From assembly GCF_014649395.1 (NCBI RefSeq), contig NZ_BMSY01000009.1, positions 310,001-374,000 on the forward strand: DNA of 64,000 nt, read 5' to 3'. Within the stretch, counting starts at the first letter, position 1, and every line of letters begins with the position of its first letter. The translations under genes and the position numbers were made by a program. The stretch comes from Streptomyces aureoverticillatus. GTDB lineage: Bacteria; Actinomycetota; Actinomycetes; Streptomycetales; Streptomycetaceae. The notes beneath the pieces are model-generated. The model was not told the origin of the DNA. It did no database searches and saw only the letters and a program-made list of their open reading frames with translations. Below are positions 41,678 to 50,850 of the stretch, piece by piece.

Positions 41678-43976
41678 CCACCTCCCCCGCCGTCCCGGGC
41701 GCGGCCGCGGCGGCCACCCCGGGAAGCAGCACCTCGCCGGGTCCGGTCGCGCGGGCGCCGCCGTCGACCGTCGTCACGTGGAAGGGCCGTTCGCTGCCGT
41801 CGGCGACCACCCGCACCCCGTCGCCGTGGCGGGCCGCGCGGAAGGTGGCCGCGGGCCGCCCGTCGGGTCCGGGCACCGTGGTCTCGGCGCCGTCCGTGTC
41901 CGCGGTGACCAGGAGCGTGAGGTCGTCGAGCCAGTCGCCGTCGGGCCGCTGCTCGTCGGCGCCCAGGGGCAGCAGGGCGCCGGGGCGTACGTACAGCGGC
42001 AGGCTGTCGAAGCCGTGCCGTTCACGCCGCCAGCCGGGCCCGGTGACCCGCTCGCCGGTGAGCAGGTGTGTCCAGGTGCCTTCGGGGAGGTAGAACTCGA
42101 CCTCTCCGTCCTCGGTGAACACGGGCGCGACGAGCAGGTCGGGGCCGAGCAGGTACTGCCGGTCCAGCGTCCGGCAGGCCGGGTCGTCCGGGAACTCCAG
42201 GACCATCGGGCGCATCACGGGCACGCCCGTGCGGTGCGCCTCGACGGCCGCGCCGTACAGATAGGGCATCAGGCGGTGCTTGAGCCGGGTGAACTTACCG
42301 GCCACGGCGACCGCTTCGGAGCCGAACGCCCACGGCACGCGGTACGACACGTTGCCGTGCAGGCGGCTGTGCGAGGACAGCAGGCCGAAGGCGAGCCAGC
42401 GCTTGAAGACCGCCGGGGTGGGAGTGCCCTCGAAGCCGCCGATGTCGTGGCTCCAGAACCCGAAGCCGCTCAGCGACAGCGACAGGCCGCCGCGCAGCGA
42501 CTCGGCCATGGCCTCCAGGGACGCGAAGCAGTCGCCGCCCCAGTGCACCGGGAAGCGCTGCCCGCCCGCGGTCGCCGAGCGGGCGAAGACCGCGGCCTCG
42601 CCGCTGCCGCGCTCCTGCTCCAGGACATCGAAGACGGTGCGGTTGTACAGCTGCGTGTAGTAGTTGTGCATGCGCTCCGGGTCCGAGCCGTCGTGCCAGA
42701 CCACGTCGGTGGGCACCCGCTCGCCGAAGTCGGTCTTGAAGCAGTCGACGCCCTGGGCGAGCAGCGCGCGCAGCTTGTCGGCGTACCAGGCGCGGGCCTC
42801 GGGGTGGGTGAAGTCCACCAGGGCCATGCCGGGCTGCCACAGGTCCCACTGCCAGATGTCGCCGTTCGGGCGTCTGACGAGGTGGCCCTTGGCGGCTGCC
42901 TCGGCGAACGCGGGTGACTTCTGCGCGATGTACGGGTTGATCCAGACGCTGACCTTGAGGCCGCGCCCGGCGAGCCTGCGCAGCATGCCCTCCGGGTCGG
43001 GGAAGACCTCCGGGTCCCACAGGAAGTCCGTCCACTGGTACTCGCGCATCCAGAAGCAGTCGAAGTGGAAGACGCTGAGCGGGAGGTCGTGCTCGGCCAT
43101 GCCGTCGACGAAGGCGGTCACGGACTCCTCGTCGTAGGCGGTGCAGAACGACGTGGTCAGCCACAGGCCGAACGACCAGGCGGGCGGCAGGGCGGGTCTG
43201 CCGGTCAGCGCGGTGTAGCGGCGCAGCACGTCCTTCGGCGTGGGCCCGGCGATGACGTAGTACTCCAGGGACTGGTCCTCGACGCTGAACTGGACCTGTC
43301 CGACGGACTCCGAGCCGATCTCGTAACTGACCTTCCCGGGGTGGTTGACGAAGACGCCGTAGCCGCGCGAGGAGAGGTGGAAGGGGATGTTCTTGTACGC
43401 CTGCTCGCTGCTGGTGCCGCCGTCGGCCTGCCAGATGTCGACGCTCTGGCCGTTCCGTACGTACGGGGTGAAGCGTTCACCGAGGCCGTAGACGTACTCG
43501 CCGACGCCGAGGGCGAGTTGGCCGATCATGTGGTGGGTGTCGTCGGCCAGGGCGGCGAATCCGGTGCCCCGGCGGCCGACGGAGGTCAGTTCCCGGCCGT
43601 CGCCGTCGAGAAATTCAAGGCACCACGGCTCGGCGGTGTCCAGGCGCAGGGTGAGCGGTCCGCTGCTCAGCTCGGTGACGGTGCCCTCCTGGCGGACCTT
43701 CGCCGCGACGGGCTCGGTGCCGAGCAGTTCGAAGCCGGGGCCGCGCTCGCGGCGGCCCGCGTGGTGGGTGGCGCGCACCCCGATGACGCCCTCGGCCGGG
43801 GAGAAGCAGTGGACGGTGACGAGCGGGGTGTTGAGGGTGTCCCCCCGCTCGCGGACGCGCTGGACGGCCACGTAGGCCGTGAAGTGGTCGTCGCCCGCGC
43901 GCAGGTCGCGCACCTCGGTCGCGTAAGCGGCCCGCACGCCGTCGCGCATGAGCCAGAAGCCGTCCGTGAACTTCAT
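41646..43976 (-). CDS. GH31 alpha-xylosidase (YicI type)
   Basis: A 776-residue cytosolic family 31 hydrolase with no signal peptide. The barrel carries the nucleophile Asp in CFKTDFGERVP and the acid/base Asp in FGFWSHDIGGFEG, both as in E. coli YicI. FHFDCFWMREYQWTDF also matches the alpha-xylosidase branch rather than maltase-type members. It would remove terminal alpha-1,6-xylose from xyloglucan oligosaccharides or isoprimeverose. The ATG at 43976 overlaps the GH3 stop by ATGA, so the two are coupled. A C-terminal Ala/Gly tail overlaps the sigma-factor gene start. Confidence 0.94.
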   Translation of the reverse strand: MKFTDGFWLMRDGVRAAYATEVRDLRAGDDHFTAYVAVQRVRERGDTLNTPLVTVHCFSPAEGVIGVRATHHAGRRERGPGFELLGTEPVAAKVRQEGTVTELSSGPLTLRLDTAEPWCLEFLDGDGRELTSVGRRGTGFAALADDTHHMIGQLALGVGEYVYGLGERFTPYVRNGQSVDIWQADGGTSSEQAYKNIPFHLSSRGYGVFVNHPGKVSYEIGSESVGQVQFSVEDQSLEYYVIAGPTPKDVLRRYTALTGRPALPPAWSFGLWLTTSFCTAYDEESVTAFVDGMAEHDLPLSVFHFDCFWMREYQWTDFLWDPEVFPDPEGMLRRLAGRGLKVSVWINPYIAQKSPAFAEAAAKGHLVRRPNGDIWQWDLWQPGMALVDFTHPEARAWYADKLRALLAQGVDCFKTDFGERVPTDVVWHDGSDPERMHNYYTQLYNRTVFDVLEQERGSGEAAVFARSATAGGQRFPVHWGGDCFASLEAMAESLRGGLSLSLSGFGFWSHDIGGFEGTPTPAVFKRWLAFGLLSSHSRLHGNVSYRVPWAFGSEAVAVAGKFTRLKHRLMPYLYGAAVEAHRTGVPVMRPMVLEFPDDPACRTLDRQYLLGPDLLVAPVFTEDGEVEFYLPEGTWTHLLTGERVTGPGWRRERHGFDSLPLYVRPGALLPLGADEQRPDGDWLDDLTLLVTADTDGAETTVPGPDGRPAATFRAARHGDGVRVVADGSERPFHVTTVDGGARATGPGEVLLPGVAAAAAPGTAGEVGGGAPASGRR

Positions 43977-46882
43977 CGCGTGGGGGTCCTCTGGGTCGGG
44001 ATGGCCGGTGAGCCGGCGCCGTGGAAGGTGAGCCGGGCGAGCCGGACGGGCCCGCGGAGCCGGACGCGCAGGTCGCGCACTCCGGAGGCGGGGAAGGCGG
44101 TGCTGCGCATGGTGTACGCGTACGTGCCGCCGCCGGGCGCGAAGGTGAGGGTCGCGGTGGTGTGGCCCGCCGTGAGGTGGACGCTGCCGCCGAGGGCGGC
44201 CTCGACGGTCACGCCCGCGGTCGCGGCCTCCTCCCCGGCGCCGGCCACCTCGACGCCGGGTCCGAAGTCGCAGTCGCGGAAGAGCAGTTCGCCCTCGGTT
44301 CCGCGGGCGGCCGTGACCGCTTCCCCGCGCGTCTTCGTGCGGTCGACGATCTCGGTGCCGCGCTGCTCGTCGTACGCGTGCGCCGCGAGGCCCGTACCCT
44401 GAACGGGCCTCGCGGCGGGCGGCGCACCGTCGATCCCGACGGCGTAGGTGAGGCGGATGTCCTCGCTGGAGGCACCCGCCTGGAGCTGGTACGTGCCCTG
44501 CGGCACGGTCCAGCGCTCGCGGGCCACGTCCCACAGGCCCAACTCGGCCACCGGCACGTCCAGTTCGACCCGGTGGGAGGCCCCGGCGGCCAGGTGCAGG
44601 CGCCGGTGGCCCACGAGTTGCCGGCGCGGCCGGGGCACCGGTGAGACGTCGACGGCGCGCACGTACAGCTGCGCCACCTCGTCGGCGGCGACGCTGCCGG
44701 TGTTGGTGACGGTGAACGCCACCCGCAGCAGTTCCCCGTCGCGTACGGCGGTCAGCGTGTCGTACGCGAACGTGGTGTAGCCCAGGCCGTGCCCGAACGG
44801 GTAGAGCGGGCTGCCGTCGAAGTACAGGTAGGTCTGCCGCGAGCCGATGACGTCGTAGTCGAGCAGGTCCGGCAGGTCCTCGTCGTCGGCGTACCAGGTC
44901 TGCGGAAGGCGTCCGGCCGGGGAGACGTCACCGGCCAGGACGCGGGCGAGCGCGGTGCCCGCCGCCTGGCCGCCGTGCGCGGTCCACAGCAGGGCGGGCA
45001 GGTCGGCGTCCGCGTCGCCGACGGCGTACGGATACGACGACACCAGGGCGAGGGCGGTGCGCGGGTTGGCGGCGCGGGCCGCGCGCCACAGCCGTCGCTG
45101 GTGGGCGGGCAGGGCGAGCGTGCCGCGGTCCTCGGTCTCGCGGCCGTTGATGTGCGGGTCGTTCCCGGCGACGACGAGCACCGCCTCGGCGGCGGCCGCC
45201 GCGCGCGCCACGGCCTCCTCGCCGCGCTCGACGTACTCGATCTCGAAGAGTTCGCCCCGGTCGGCAACCTTCACGCCGTCGGCGGCGACAGAGACGTACC
45301 CACCCGTTCCCCTGTGCCGAAGGAGGTACCCGTCCTCGTGTCCGACCGGCGTGAAGGTCTCCTGGACCACCCAGCCGCCCGGCTGGTCCGCCGACGCGCG
45401 CACGAACCGGTCGTCGGCGACCGAGAGATGGCGGCCGTCGGGCGCCCGCAGCGTGCACACCCCCCGGCCCCAGTCGGCGAGGGCGAACTCGGTGGCGTCC
45501 GCGGCGTCGGCGGCGACGGTCAGCGGCGGCAGGTCGGTGCGGCCCGTGAGCAGCGCCGGGTCGAGGGCTCCCTCGGCGGCGCGCGGCAGGTCGTCCGCGG
45601 CGGTCTCGGGCACCCGGAGCCAGCCGGCCGCGCACTTCAGGCGGACGCGGTCGGTGCCTTCGGCGAAGGTGACGTGCTCGGCGCCGAAGCGGGCGCGCAG
45701 GCCGTCGAGGGGGGTGACGCGGCGCAGCAGCGCCCCGCTGTACCAGTCGGTCTTGCAGGTGTCGGCGAGCAGTCCGACCACGGCGATGCGGGTGCCCTCG
45801 GCGAGCGGCAGCAGGCCGTCGTTCTTGAGCAGCACGAGGGCCTGCTCGGCGGCTTCCTGGGCGAGCGCCCGGTGCGCGGGCGTGTCGAAGCCGCGCGCGG
45901 CGTCGTCGGCGTACGGGCCGGGCTCGGGGTCGAACTCGCCGAGCCGGAAGCGGACGGACAGGTGGCGGCGCGCCGCGCGGTCGATGTCGGCCTCGCTCAC
46001 CAGGTCCTGGACGAGGGCGCGGCGCAGGAATCCGGTGGTCGGGGTGGCGTCCGTGCCGTGGTCGGTGAAGCTGTCCACTCCGGCGACGAGCGCGGCGGCG
46101 ACGGCCTCTTCGTGCGTGTCGAAGTACCCCTGGGACGCGACGAGGTTGGTGGGCGCGCCCGCGTCGGAGCAGACGAGGAGGTCTTCGTCGGTCCAGGTGC
46201 GCAGGTGCTCGGCCAGGTAGGGCGACACGTGGTTCGGGCGGCCGTTGACCAGGTTGTAGGCGGGCATCACGCCGGCGACGGCGCCCGCCTCGACGGCGGC
46301 GCGGAAGGCGCGCAGGTCGTACTCGTGCAGCACGCGGGGGCGGATCGACGCGGACGAGGTGTCCCTGGCGGTCTCGTTGTTGTGGGCGAGCCAGTGCTTG
46401 AGGACGGGCGCGGTGCGCCAGTGCGCCGGGTGGTCACCGCGCAGGCCGCGGGTGTAGGCGGTGGCGAGCGCTGCGGTGAGCCGGGGGTCCTCCGCGTAGC
46501 CCTCCTCGTTGCGGCCCCACAGGGGGTGGCGCAGCGGATTCACCGTCGGTGCCCAGACGTTGAGGCCGACGCGGTCGTCGCGGGCGCGCATCGCGCGCGC
46601 CTCGGTGCCGACCGCCTCGCCGACGCGCCGCACCAGGTCGTCGTTCCAGCTGGCGCCGAGCCCGACCGCCTGCGGGAAGACGGTGGCGGGGCCCATCCAG
46701 GCGACGCCGTGCAGGGCTTCCTGTCCGGTGCGGAAGGGGGCGATGCCGAGCCGGGGGACGGCGGGCGCGTACTGGTGCAGCAGGGAGATCCGCTCGGTGA
46801 GCGTCAGCCGGGACAGCAGGTCGTCCACCCGCTTGCCCAGGGGCAGTTCGGGATCTCGGAACGGCTGCTGACACTCGGTCAC
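43973..46882 (-). CDS. GH3 beta-glucosidase/beta-xylosidase with inserted and C-terminal beta domains
   Basis: A 969-residue cytosolic family 3 hydrolase. The barrel (residues 20-330) ends with the nucleophile segment LLVCSDAGAPTN; GLNVWAPTVNPLRHPLWGR is typical. The alpha/beta sandwich (from about 370) is interrupted at about 500-610 by a beta-rich insert resembling a fascin or trefoil lobe (CTLRAPDGRHLSVADDRFV, YLLRHRGTGGYVSVAADGVK). FnIII-like and CBM6-like regions follow. GTG at 46882 has AAGGAA 7 bp upstream. It heads an operon with GH31; a LacI-type operator lies 20 bp upstream. Inferred role: removal of beta-linked glucose or xylose from imported oligosaccharides. Confidence 0.92.
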   Translation of the reverse strand: MTECQQPFRDPELPLGKRVDDLLSRLTLTERISLLHQYAPAVPRLGIAPFRTGQEALHGVAWMGPATVFPQAVGLGASWNDDLVRRVGEAVGTEARAMRARDDRVGLNVWAPTVNPLRHPLWGRNEEGYAEDPRLTAALATAYTRGLRGDHPAHWRTAPVLKHWLAHNNETARDTSSASIRPRVLHEYDLRAFRAAVEAGAVAGVMPAYNLVNGRPNHVSPYLAEHLRTWTDEDLLVCSDAGAPTNLVASQGYFDTHEEAVAAALVAGVDSFTDHGTDATPTTGFLRRALVQDLVSEADIDRAARRHLSVRFRLGEFDPEPGPYADDAARGFDTPAHRALAQEAAEQALVLLKNDGLLPLAEGTRIAVVGLLADTCKTDWYSGALLRRVTPLDGLRARFGAEHVTFAEGTDRVRLKCAAGWLRVPETAADDLPRAAEGALDPALLTGRTDLPPLTVAADAADATEFALADWGRGVCTLRAPDGRHLSVADDRFVRASADQPGGWVVQETFTPVGHEDGYLLRHRGTGGYVSVAADGVKVADRGELFEIEYVERGEEAVARAAAAAEAVLVVAGNDPHINGRETEDRGTLALPAHQRRLWRAARAANPRTALALVSSYPYAVGDADADLPALLWTAHGGQAAGTALARVLAGDVSPAGRLPQTWYADDEDLPDLLDYDVIGSRQTYLYFDGSPLYPFGHGLGYTTFAYDTLTAVRDGELLRVAFTVTNTGSVAADEVAQLYVRAVDVSPVPRPRRQLVGHRRLHLAAGASHRVELDVPVAELGLWDVARERWTVPQGTYQLQAGASSEDIRLTYAVGIDGAPPAARPVQGTGLAAHAYDEQRGTEIVDRTKTRGEAVTAARGTEGELLFRDCDFGPGVEVAGAGEEAATAGVTVEAALGGSVHLTAGHTTATLTFAPGGGTYAYTMRSTAFPASGVRDLRVRLRGPVRLARLTFHGAGSPAIPTQRTPTR

Positions 46883-46902
46883 GTGAGGATTCCTTCCGCT
46901 AT

Positions 46903-46916
46903 TCGAAGCGCTTCGA
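46903..46916. promoter_or_regulatory. LacI-type operator before GH3
   Basis: Perfect palindrome TCGAAGCGCTTCGA, identical at 47075 and 51935. It lies just downstream of the minus-strand promoter and 20 bp before the GH3 start. Confidence 0.8.
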
Positions 46917-46945
46917 TGCTCACCGCACGACGGCATCCCTGTCAA
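46917..46945 (-). promoter_or_regulatory. Promoter of the GH3-GH31 operon
   Basis: Minus strand TTGACA (46945-46940), 17-bp spacer, then TGAGCA (46922-46917), immediately followed by the LacI-type operator. Confidence 0.55.
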
Positions 46946-47034
46946 GCGGCAGAAACCCGTCCTCTCCGGCACACCAAAGGCTCTCGGCCAGTCGCCGAAC
47001 TCGCGGCAGGCCCTGAGGAATTCGGGAACGAGCC

Positions 47035-47064
47035 TTGTTGCACCCGGCTCCTTCGCCTTAATCT
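47035..47064 (+). promoter_or_regulatory. Promoter of the oligosaccharide ABC operon
   Basis: TTGTTG (47035-47040), 18-bp spacer, TAATCT (47059-47064). The operator begins 9 bp downstream, overlapping the expected transcription start. Confidence 0.5.
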
Positions 47065-47073
47065 CGCACCGAG

Positions 47074-47089
47074 ATCGAAGCGCTTCGAT
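47074..47089. promoter_or_regulatory. LacI-type operator before the ABC lipoprotein
   Basis: ATCGAAGCGCTTCGAT, a 16-bp perfect palindrome with the same 14-bp core as 46903 and 51935, 54 bp before the lipoprotein start. Confidence 0.8.
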
Positions 47090-47143
47090 GGCCGATCGGC
47101 GGTGTCCGACATGTGTGCGGGCGCCCCACGAAGGGTTGACGCA

Positions 47144-48823
47144 ATGACGCCGAACTCCCCCTCCTCCCCCGGCTCGTTGAGCCGGAGAAGCCTGCTGTCG
47201 TCCACCGCGGCGGCCGCGCTCGCGGTCGCCGGCGGGGCGCCGCTGCTCGCGGCCTGTGGCGGTGGCGGAGCGACGAACGAGGGCACCACCACGGGAAAGA
47301 AGCTCAAAGATCTACTGCCCGTGTACGTGGCGTCGGGCCTCGTCGACCCGGACATCCCGGCCAGGAACGGTTCGGCGGCGGGCTTCACGAAGGCGGTGCC
47401 CGCGGCCGAGCTGAAGGTGTCCGTGCCGCAACGGCTCGGCAGGGGCCGCGAGTTCTCCGTCATGGCGCCGATCTGGGGGAACACCCCCAAGGCGGGCAAC
47501 CCCTACTGGACGGCGATGGACAAGGCCGTGGGCGTCCACGTCCGCTGGCAGAACCAGCAGGGCGACACCTACGGCCAGAAGCTCGGCGCGGTCCTCGCCT
47601 CCAGCTCCGTCCCGGACGCCGTGGTCGTCCCCGGCTGGGAGCTGTCGGGCAAGATACCGAGCGCCATCGCCCACAAGATGGCCGACCTCGGCCCCTACTT
47701 GAGCGGCGACAAGGTCAAGAAGTACCCGAACCTCGCCGCGATCCCCACCGGCGCCTGGCAGCGCTCGGTCTTCGGCGGCAAGCTGCGCGGACTGCCGATG
47801 CCCGCGCCCATCACGCCGAACATCGCGATGCTCCACCGCGCCGACCTCTTCGCCAAGGAGAACATCGAACCGCCGAAGACCGCGCGGGAGTTCTTCGACC
47901 TGTGCAAGGACCTCAACGCCCCCAAGAGCGGGGTGTGGGCGTGCGGCGACATGTCGTGGGCGGCGTTCCGCATCTTCGGCGTGCTGCCGGAGGACAAGCC
48001 CACCTACTGGAAGCTCGTCGACGGCAAGCTCGTCAACCGCTGCGAGACCGACGAGTACCTGGAAGCCCTGGAGTGGTCGCGCAAGCTGTACGCGGCGGGC
48101 TTCGTGCACCCGGACGCGAAGGCCGAGACCGGCAACCTCGGCGACCTCTGCGCCTCCGGCAAGATCTTCGTCTACAACGGCGACCTGTCCGACTGGTACG
48201 GCAAGACCGTCGTCCAGCGTGTGGAGAACAAGAAGTTCGAGATGGGGGCGTTCGACTACTTCGCGCCCGACGGCGGCGCGCCCACGCTGTACGCGCGTCC
48301 GCCCGCGGACATCTGGACGTTCGTCAGCGAGAAGGCCGACGAGAAGACGGTCCGGGACATCCTGGCGCTCGCCAACTTCTGTGCGGCGCCGTTCGGTTCG
48401 AAGGAGCAGCGCCTGCGCCAGTACGGCGTCGAGGGCGTCCACCACACGTACGAGGACGGCGTCCTGGTCAAGAACGGCAAGGGCAACAACGAGGTCTTCT
48501 CGACGTACGAATACGTCGCGTCGGCGGCCCCCTACATCGCCCAGCCCGACCACCCGGACGTCGTCAAGGGCATGGTCGAGTGGCAGCAGCGCCAGGGCAG
48601 CCACGTCCGCAAGCCGCTCTTCCACGCCCTCCAGGTCCAGGAGCCCACCCGCTACACCGAGCTGAACGCCGAGTTCGAGGATCTGGAGAAGGACATCGTG
48701 CGGGGCCGCAAGAAGGTCGGCGCCATGCGGCAGGCGGCGGCCGACTGGAAGTCGGGCGGCGGCGACAAGCTGCGCGACTGGTACAGGAAGCTGCTCGACG
48801 AGACCGGCAGCTCGGCGTCCTGA
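47144..48823 (+). CDS. Oligosaccharide ABC substrate-binding lipoprotein
   Basis: A 559-residue lipoprotein of the family 1 extracellular solute-binding group, at the long end typical of LplA-like oligosaccharide binders. The leader is Tat-like (LSRRSLLSSTAAAALAVAGG) and ends in a lipobox LLAAC followed by a Gly-rich spacer. Later stretches such as GNPYWTAMDKAVGVHVRWQN and PNIAMLHRADLFAKENIEPP match that group. ATG at 47144 has AAGGG about 9 bp upstream; a far longer frame from 44789 is an artefact. It precedes two permeases. With the GH3/GH31 enzymes under the same operator, xyloglucan-type oligosaccharides are the favoured ligand. Confidence 0.93.
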   Translation: MTPNSPSSPGSLSRRSLLSSTAAAALAVAGGAPLLAACGGGGATNEGTTTGKKLKDLLPVYVASGLVDPDIPARNGSAAGFTKAVPAAELKVSVPQRLGRGREFSVMAPIWGNTPKAGNPYWTAMDKAVGVHVRWQNQQGDTYGQKLGAVLASSSVPDAVVVPGWELSGKIPSAIAHKMADLGPYLSGDKVKKYPNLAAIPTGAWQRSVFGGKLRGLPMPAPITPNIAMLHRADLFAKENIEPPKTAREFFDLCKDLNAPKSGVWACGDMSWAAFRIFGVLPEDKPTYWKLVDGKLVNRCETDEYLEALEWSRKLYAAGFVHPDAKAETGNLGDLCASGKIFVYNGDLSDWYGKTVVQRVENKKFEMGAFDYFAPDGGAPTLYARPPADIWTFVSEKADEKTVRDILALANFCAAPFGSKEQRLRQYGVEGVHHTYEDGVLVKNGKGNNEVFSTYEYVASAAPYIAQPDHPDVVKGMVEWQQRQGSHVRKPLFHALQVQEPTRYTELNAEFEDLEKDIVRGRKKVGAMRQAAADWKSGGGDKLRDWYRKLLDETGSSAS

Positions 48824-48825
48824 CC

Positions 48826-49875
48826 ATGGCCCACGGCACGACGGACACGCGCGGCACCGCGGCCTCCGGGCCCGAGGCGGCCGCGCCGCGCACCGAGCCC
48901 GGCGCCGGGACCCGCACCGGGCAGTCCCGCCGGACGGACGCCGCGCCGCGCGTCCCCCTGCGGCACCGGCTGCGCCGCGACCGCGTCCTGCTCCTGATGG
49001 TGCTGCCCGCACTCCTGCTTCTGCTGGTCTTCAACTACGTACCGCTGATCGGCAATGTCGTCGCCTTCCAGGACTACGACCCCTATCTCGCCGACAACGC
49101 CTTCCAGGCGATCTCGCAGAGCCCCTGGGTCGGCTTCGAGCACTTCCGGCACATGGCCGACGACCGGCTGTTCTGGCAGGCGGTGCGGAACACCCTCGCG
49201 ATCTTCCTGATCCAGCTCACGCTGTTCTTCCCGGTGCCGATCCTGCTCGCGCTGTTCCTGCACAGCTTCGTGCGCCCCCGGGTGCGCGCGGTGGCCCAGG
49301 CCATCCTGTATCTGCCGCACTTCTTCTCCTGGGTGCTCGTCATCACGGTCTTCCAGCAGATGTTCGGCGGCGCGGGCCTGGTCGCGCAGGTGCTGCGGGA
49401 CCACGGTCACGAGGGCTTCGACCTGATGACCGACCCCGGCTTCTTCAAGTTCCTGATCACCTTCGAGCTGATCTGGAAGGACGCGGGCTGGGGCGTCATC
49501 GTCTTCCTCGCCGCGCTGTCCGCGATCAGTTCGGACCTGTACGAGGCCGCCGCCATGGATGGCGCGGGCCGCTGGCGGCGCATGTGGCACATCCAACTGC
49601 CCGCGCTGCGCCCGGTGCTCGCCCTGCTGCTCGTCCTCCAGGTCGGCAACGCGCTCACCGTCGGCTTCGAGCAGATCCTGCTCCAGCGCACCGCGGTGGG
49701 GCCGACGGCCTCGGAGGTCCTGGACACCTATGTGTGGAACGTCGGCCTGGACAACGGCAATTTCAGCTACGCGGCGGCCGTCGGCATCGTCAAGGGGATC
49801 TTCGGCCTGGTGCTCGTGCTCGCGGCCAACAAGGTCGCCCACCTGATGGGCGAGCAGGGGGTGTACAAGCGATGA
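48826..49875 (+). CDS. Oligosaccharide ABC permease, LplB type
   Basis: A 349-residue permease with a 45-residue Thr/Ala/Gly-rich cytosolic leader and six membrane helices (first MVLPALLLLLVFNYVPLIGN). The EAA loop that contacts the ATPase is LYEAAAMDGAGRWRRMWHIQ near residue 243. It starts 2 bp after the lipoprotein stop and overlaps the next permease by ATGA. No ATPase is encoded in the operon; in streptomycetes a shared MsiK-type ATPase usually serves such systems. Confidence 0.94.
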   Translation: MAHGTTDTRGTAASGPEAAAPRTEPGAGTRTGQSRRTDAAPRVPLRHRLRRDRVLLLMVLPALLLLLVFNYVPLIGNVVAFQDYDPYLADNAFQAISQSPWVGFEHFRHMADDRLFWQAVRNTLAIFLIQLTLFFPVPILLALFLHSFVRPRVRAVAQAILYLPHFFSWVLVITVFQQMFGGAGLVAQVLRDHGHEGFDLMTDPGFFKFLITFELIWKDAGWGVIVFLAALSAISSDLYEAAAMDGAGRWRRMWHIQLPALRPVLALLLVLQVGNALTVGFEQILLQRTAVGPTASEVLDTYVWNVGLDNGNFSYAAAVGIVKGIFGLVLVLAANKVAHLMGEQGVYKR

Positions 49876-50798
49876 GCCTGCTCGCCTTCGGCCTCAAGCC
49901 GGGCAGCCGCACCGGCCTGCGCCCGGCCTGGGACGAGGAGCCGACCCGGGCCGGACTCGCCGTCAAGGGCGTCACCCTGGTCCTGGTCTGCCTCGCGGTG
50001 CTCTTCCCGGTCTGGGTGGTGGTCGTCACCAGCCTGTCGTCGGTGCGGACGATCACCGACACGGGCGGCCTGGTGGTGCTGCCCCAGGACATCACCTTCG
50101 TCCACTACCGGGAGCTGCTCGCCGGCGGCCAGGTCACCCGGGCCACGCTGGTCAGCGCCGGCGTCACCTTCTTCGGGACGCTGTTCAGCATGGCGGTGTC
50201 GATCCTGTGCGCGTACGGACTCTCGCGCCCCGGCTCGATCCTGCACCGGCCGATCCTGATGGTCCTGATCGCCACGATGTTCTTCGGCGCGGGCCTGATC
50301 CCCACCTACCTGGTGGTGCAGGGCCTCGGCCTCACCGACACCTATCTCTCGCTGATCCTGCCGAGCGCCGTGAACGTCTTCAACATCCTCGTCCTGCGGG
50401 CGTTCTTCATGAGCACGGCGCGGGAGCTGGTCGAGAGCGCGCGGATCGACGGCGCCGGTGACCTCCGCATCCTGTGGCAGATCGTGATGCCGCTGTCCCG
50501 CGCCGTCATCGCGGTGATCACGCTGTTCTACGCGGTGGGCTACTGGAGCGCCTGGTTCAACGCCTCGATCTATCTCACCGACCCGGACATGCTGCCGCTG
50601 CAGAACGTCATGCAGCAGCTGGTGATCAAACAACAGAAGCCGACCGGCCTGTCGCAGGCCATCAACACCGGCCAGTTGTCGCCGCTCGCCATCCAGATGG
50701 CCGTGATGGTCCTCGCGCTGCTCCCGGTCGCGGTCCTCGCCCCCTTCGTGCAACGGCACTTCAGACAAGGCATGCTCACCGGCGCCGTCAAGGGATGA
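49872..50798 (+). CDS. Oligosaccharide ABC permease, LplC/YtcP type
   Basis: A 308-residue permease with six helices and the EAA loop LVESARIDGAGDLRILWQIV near residue 190. The TISRA-like opening and the FPVWVVVVTSLSSVRTITD segment match the YtcP/LplC branch, which pairs with LplB-type permeases. ATG at 49872 overlaps the previous stop by four bases. It is the last gene of the import operon and converges on the LacI gene. Confidence 0.94.
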   Translation: MSLLAFGLKPGSRTGLRPAWDEEPTRAGLAVKGVTLVLVCLAVLFPVWVVVVTSLSSVRTITDTGGLVVLPQDITFVHYRELLAGGQVTRATLVSAGVTFFGTLFSMAVSILCAYGLSRPGSILHRPILMVLIATMFFGAGLIPTYLVVQGLGLTDTYLSLILPSAVNVFNILVLRAFFMSTARELVESARIDGAGDLRILWQIVMPLSRAVIAVITLFYAVGYWSAWFNASIYLTDPDMLPLQNVMQQLVIKQQKPTGLSQAINTGQLSPLAIQMAVMVLALLPVAVLAPFVQRHFRQGMLTGAVKG

Positions 50799-50850
50799 CC
50801 TCACCCGGTCAAGGGACGCCCCTCCTACCCCGTCCCGAAAGCCGTGCGGG

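Noticed and set aside
44789..47143. Upstream extension giving a 1344-residue lipoprotein
   Set aside because: It is antisense to GH3; the lipobox leader begins at 47144 after a promoter and operator.
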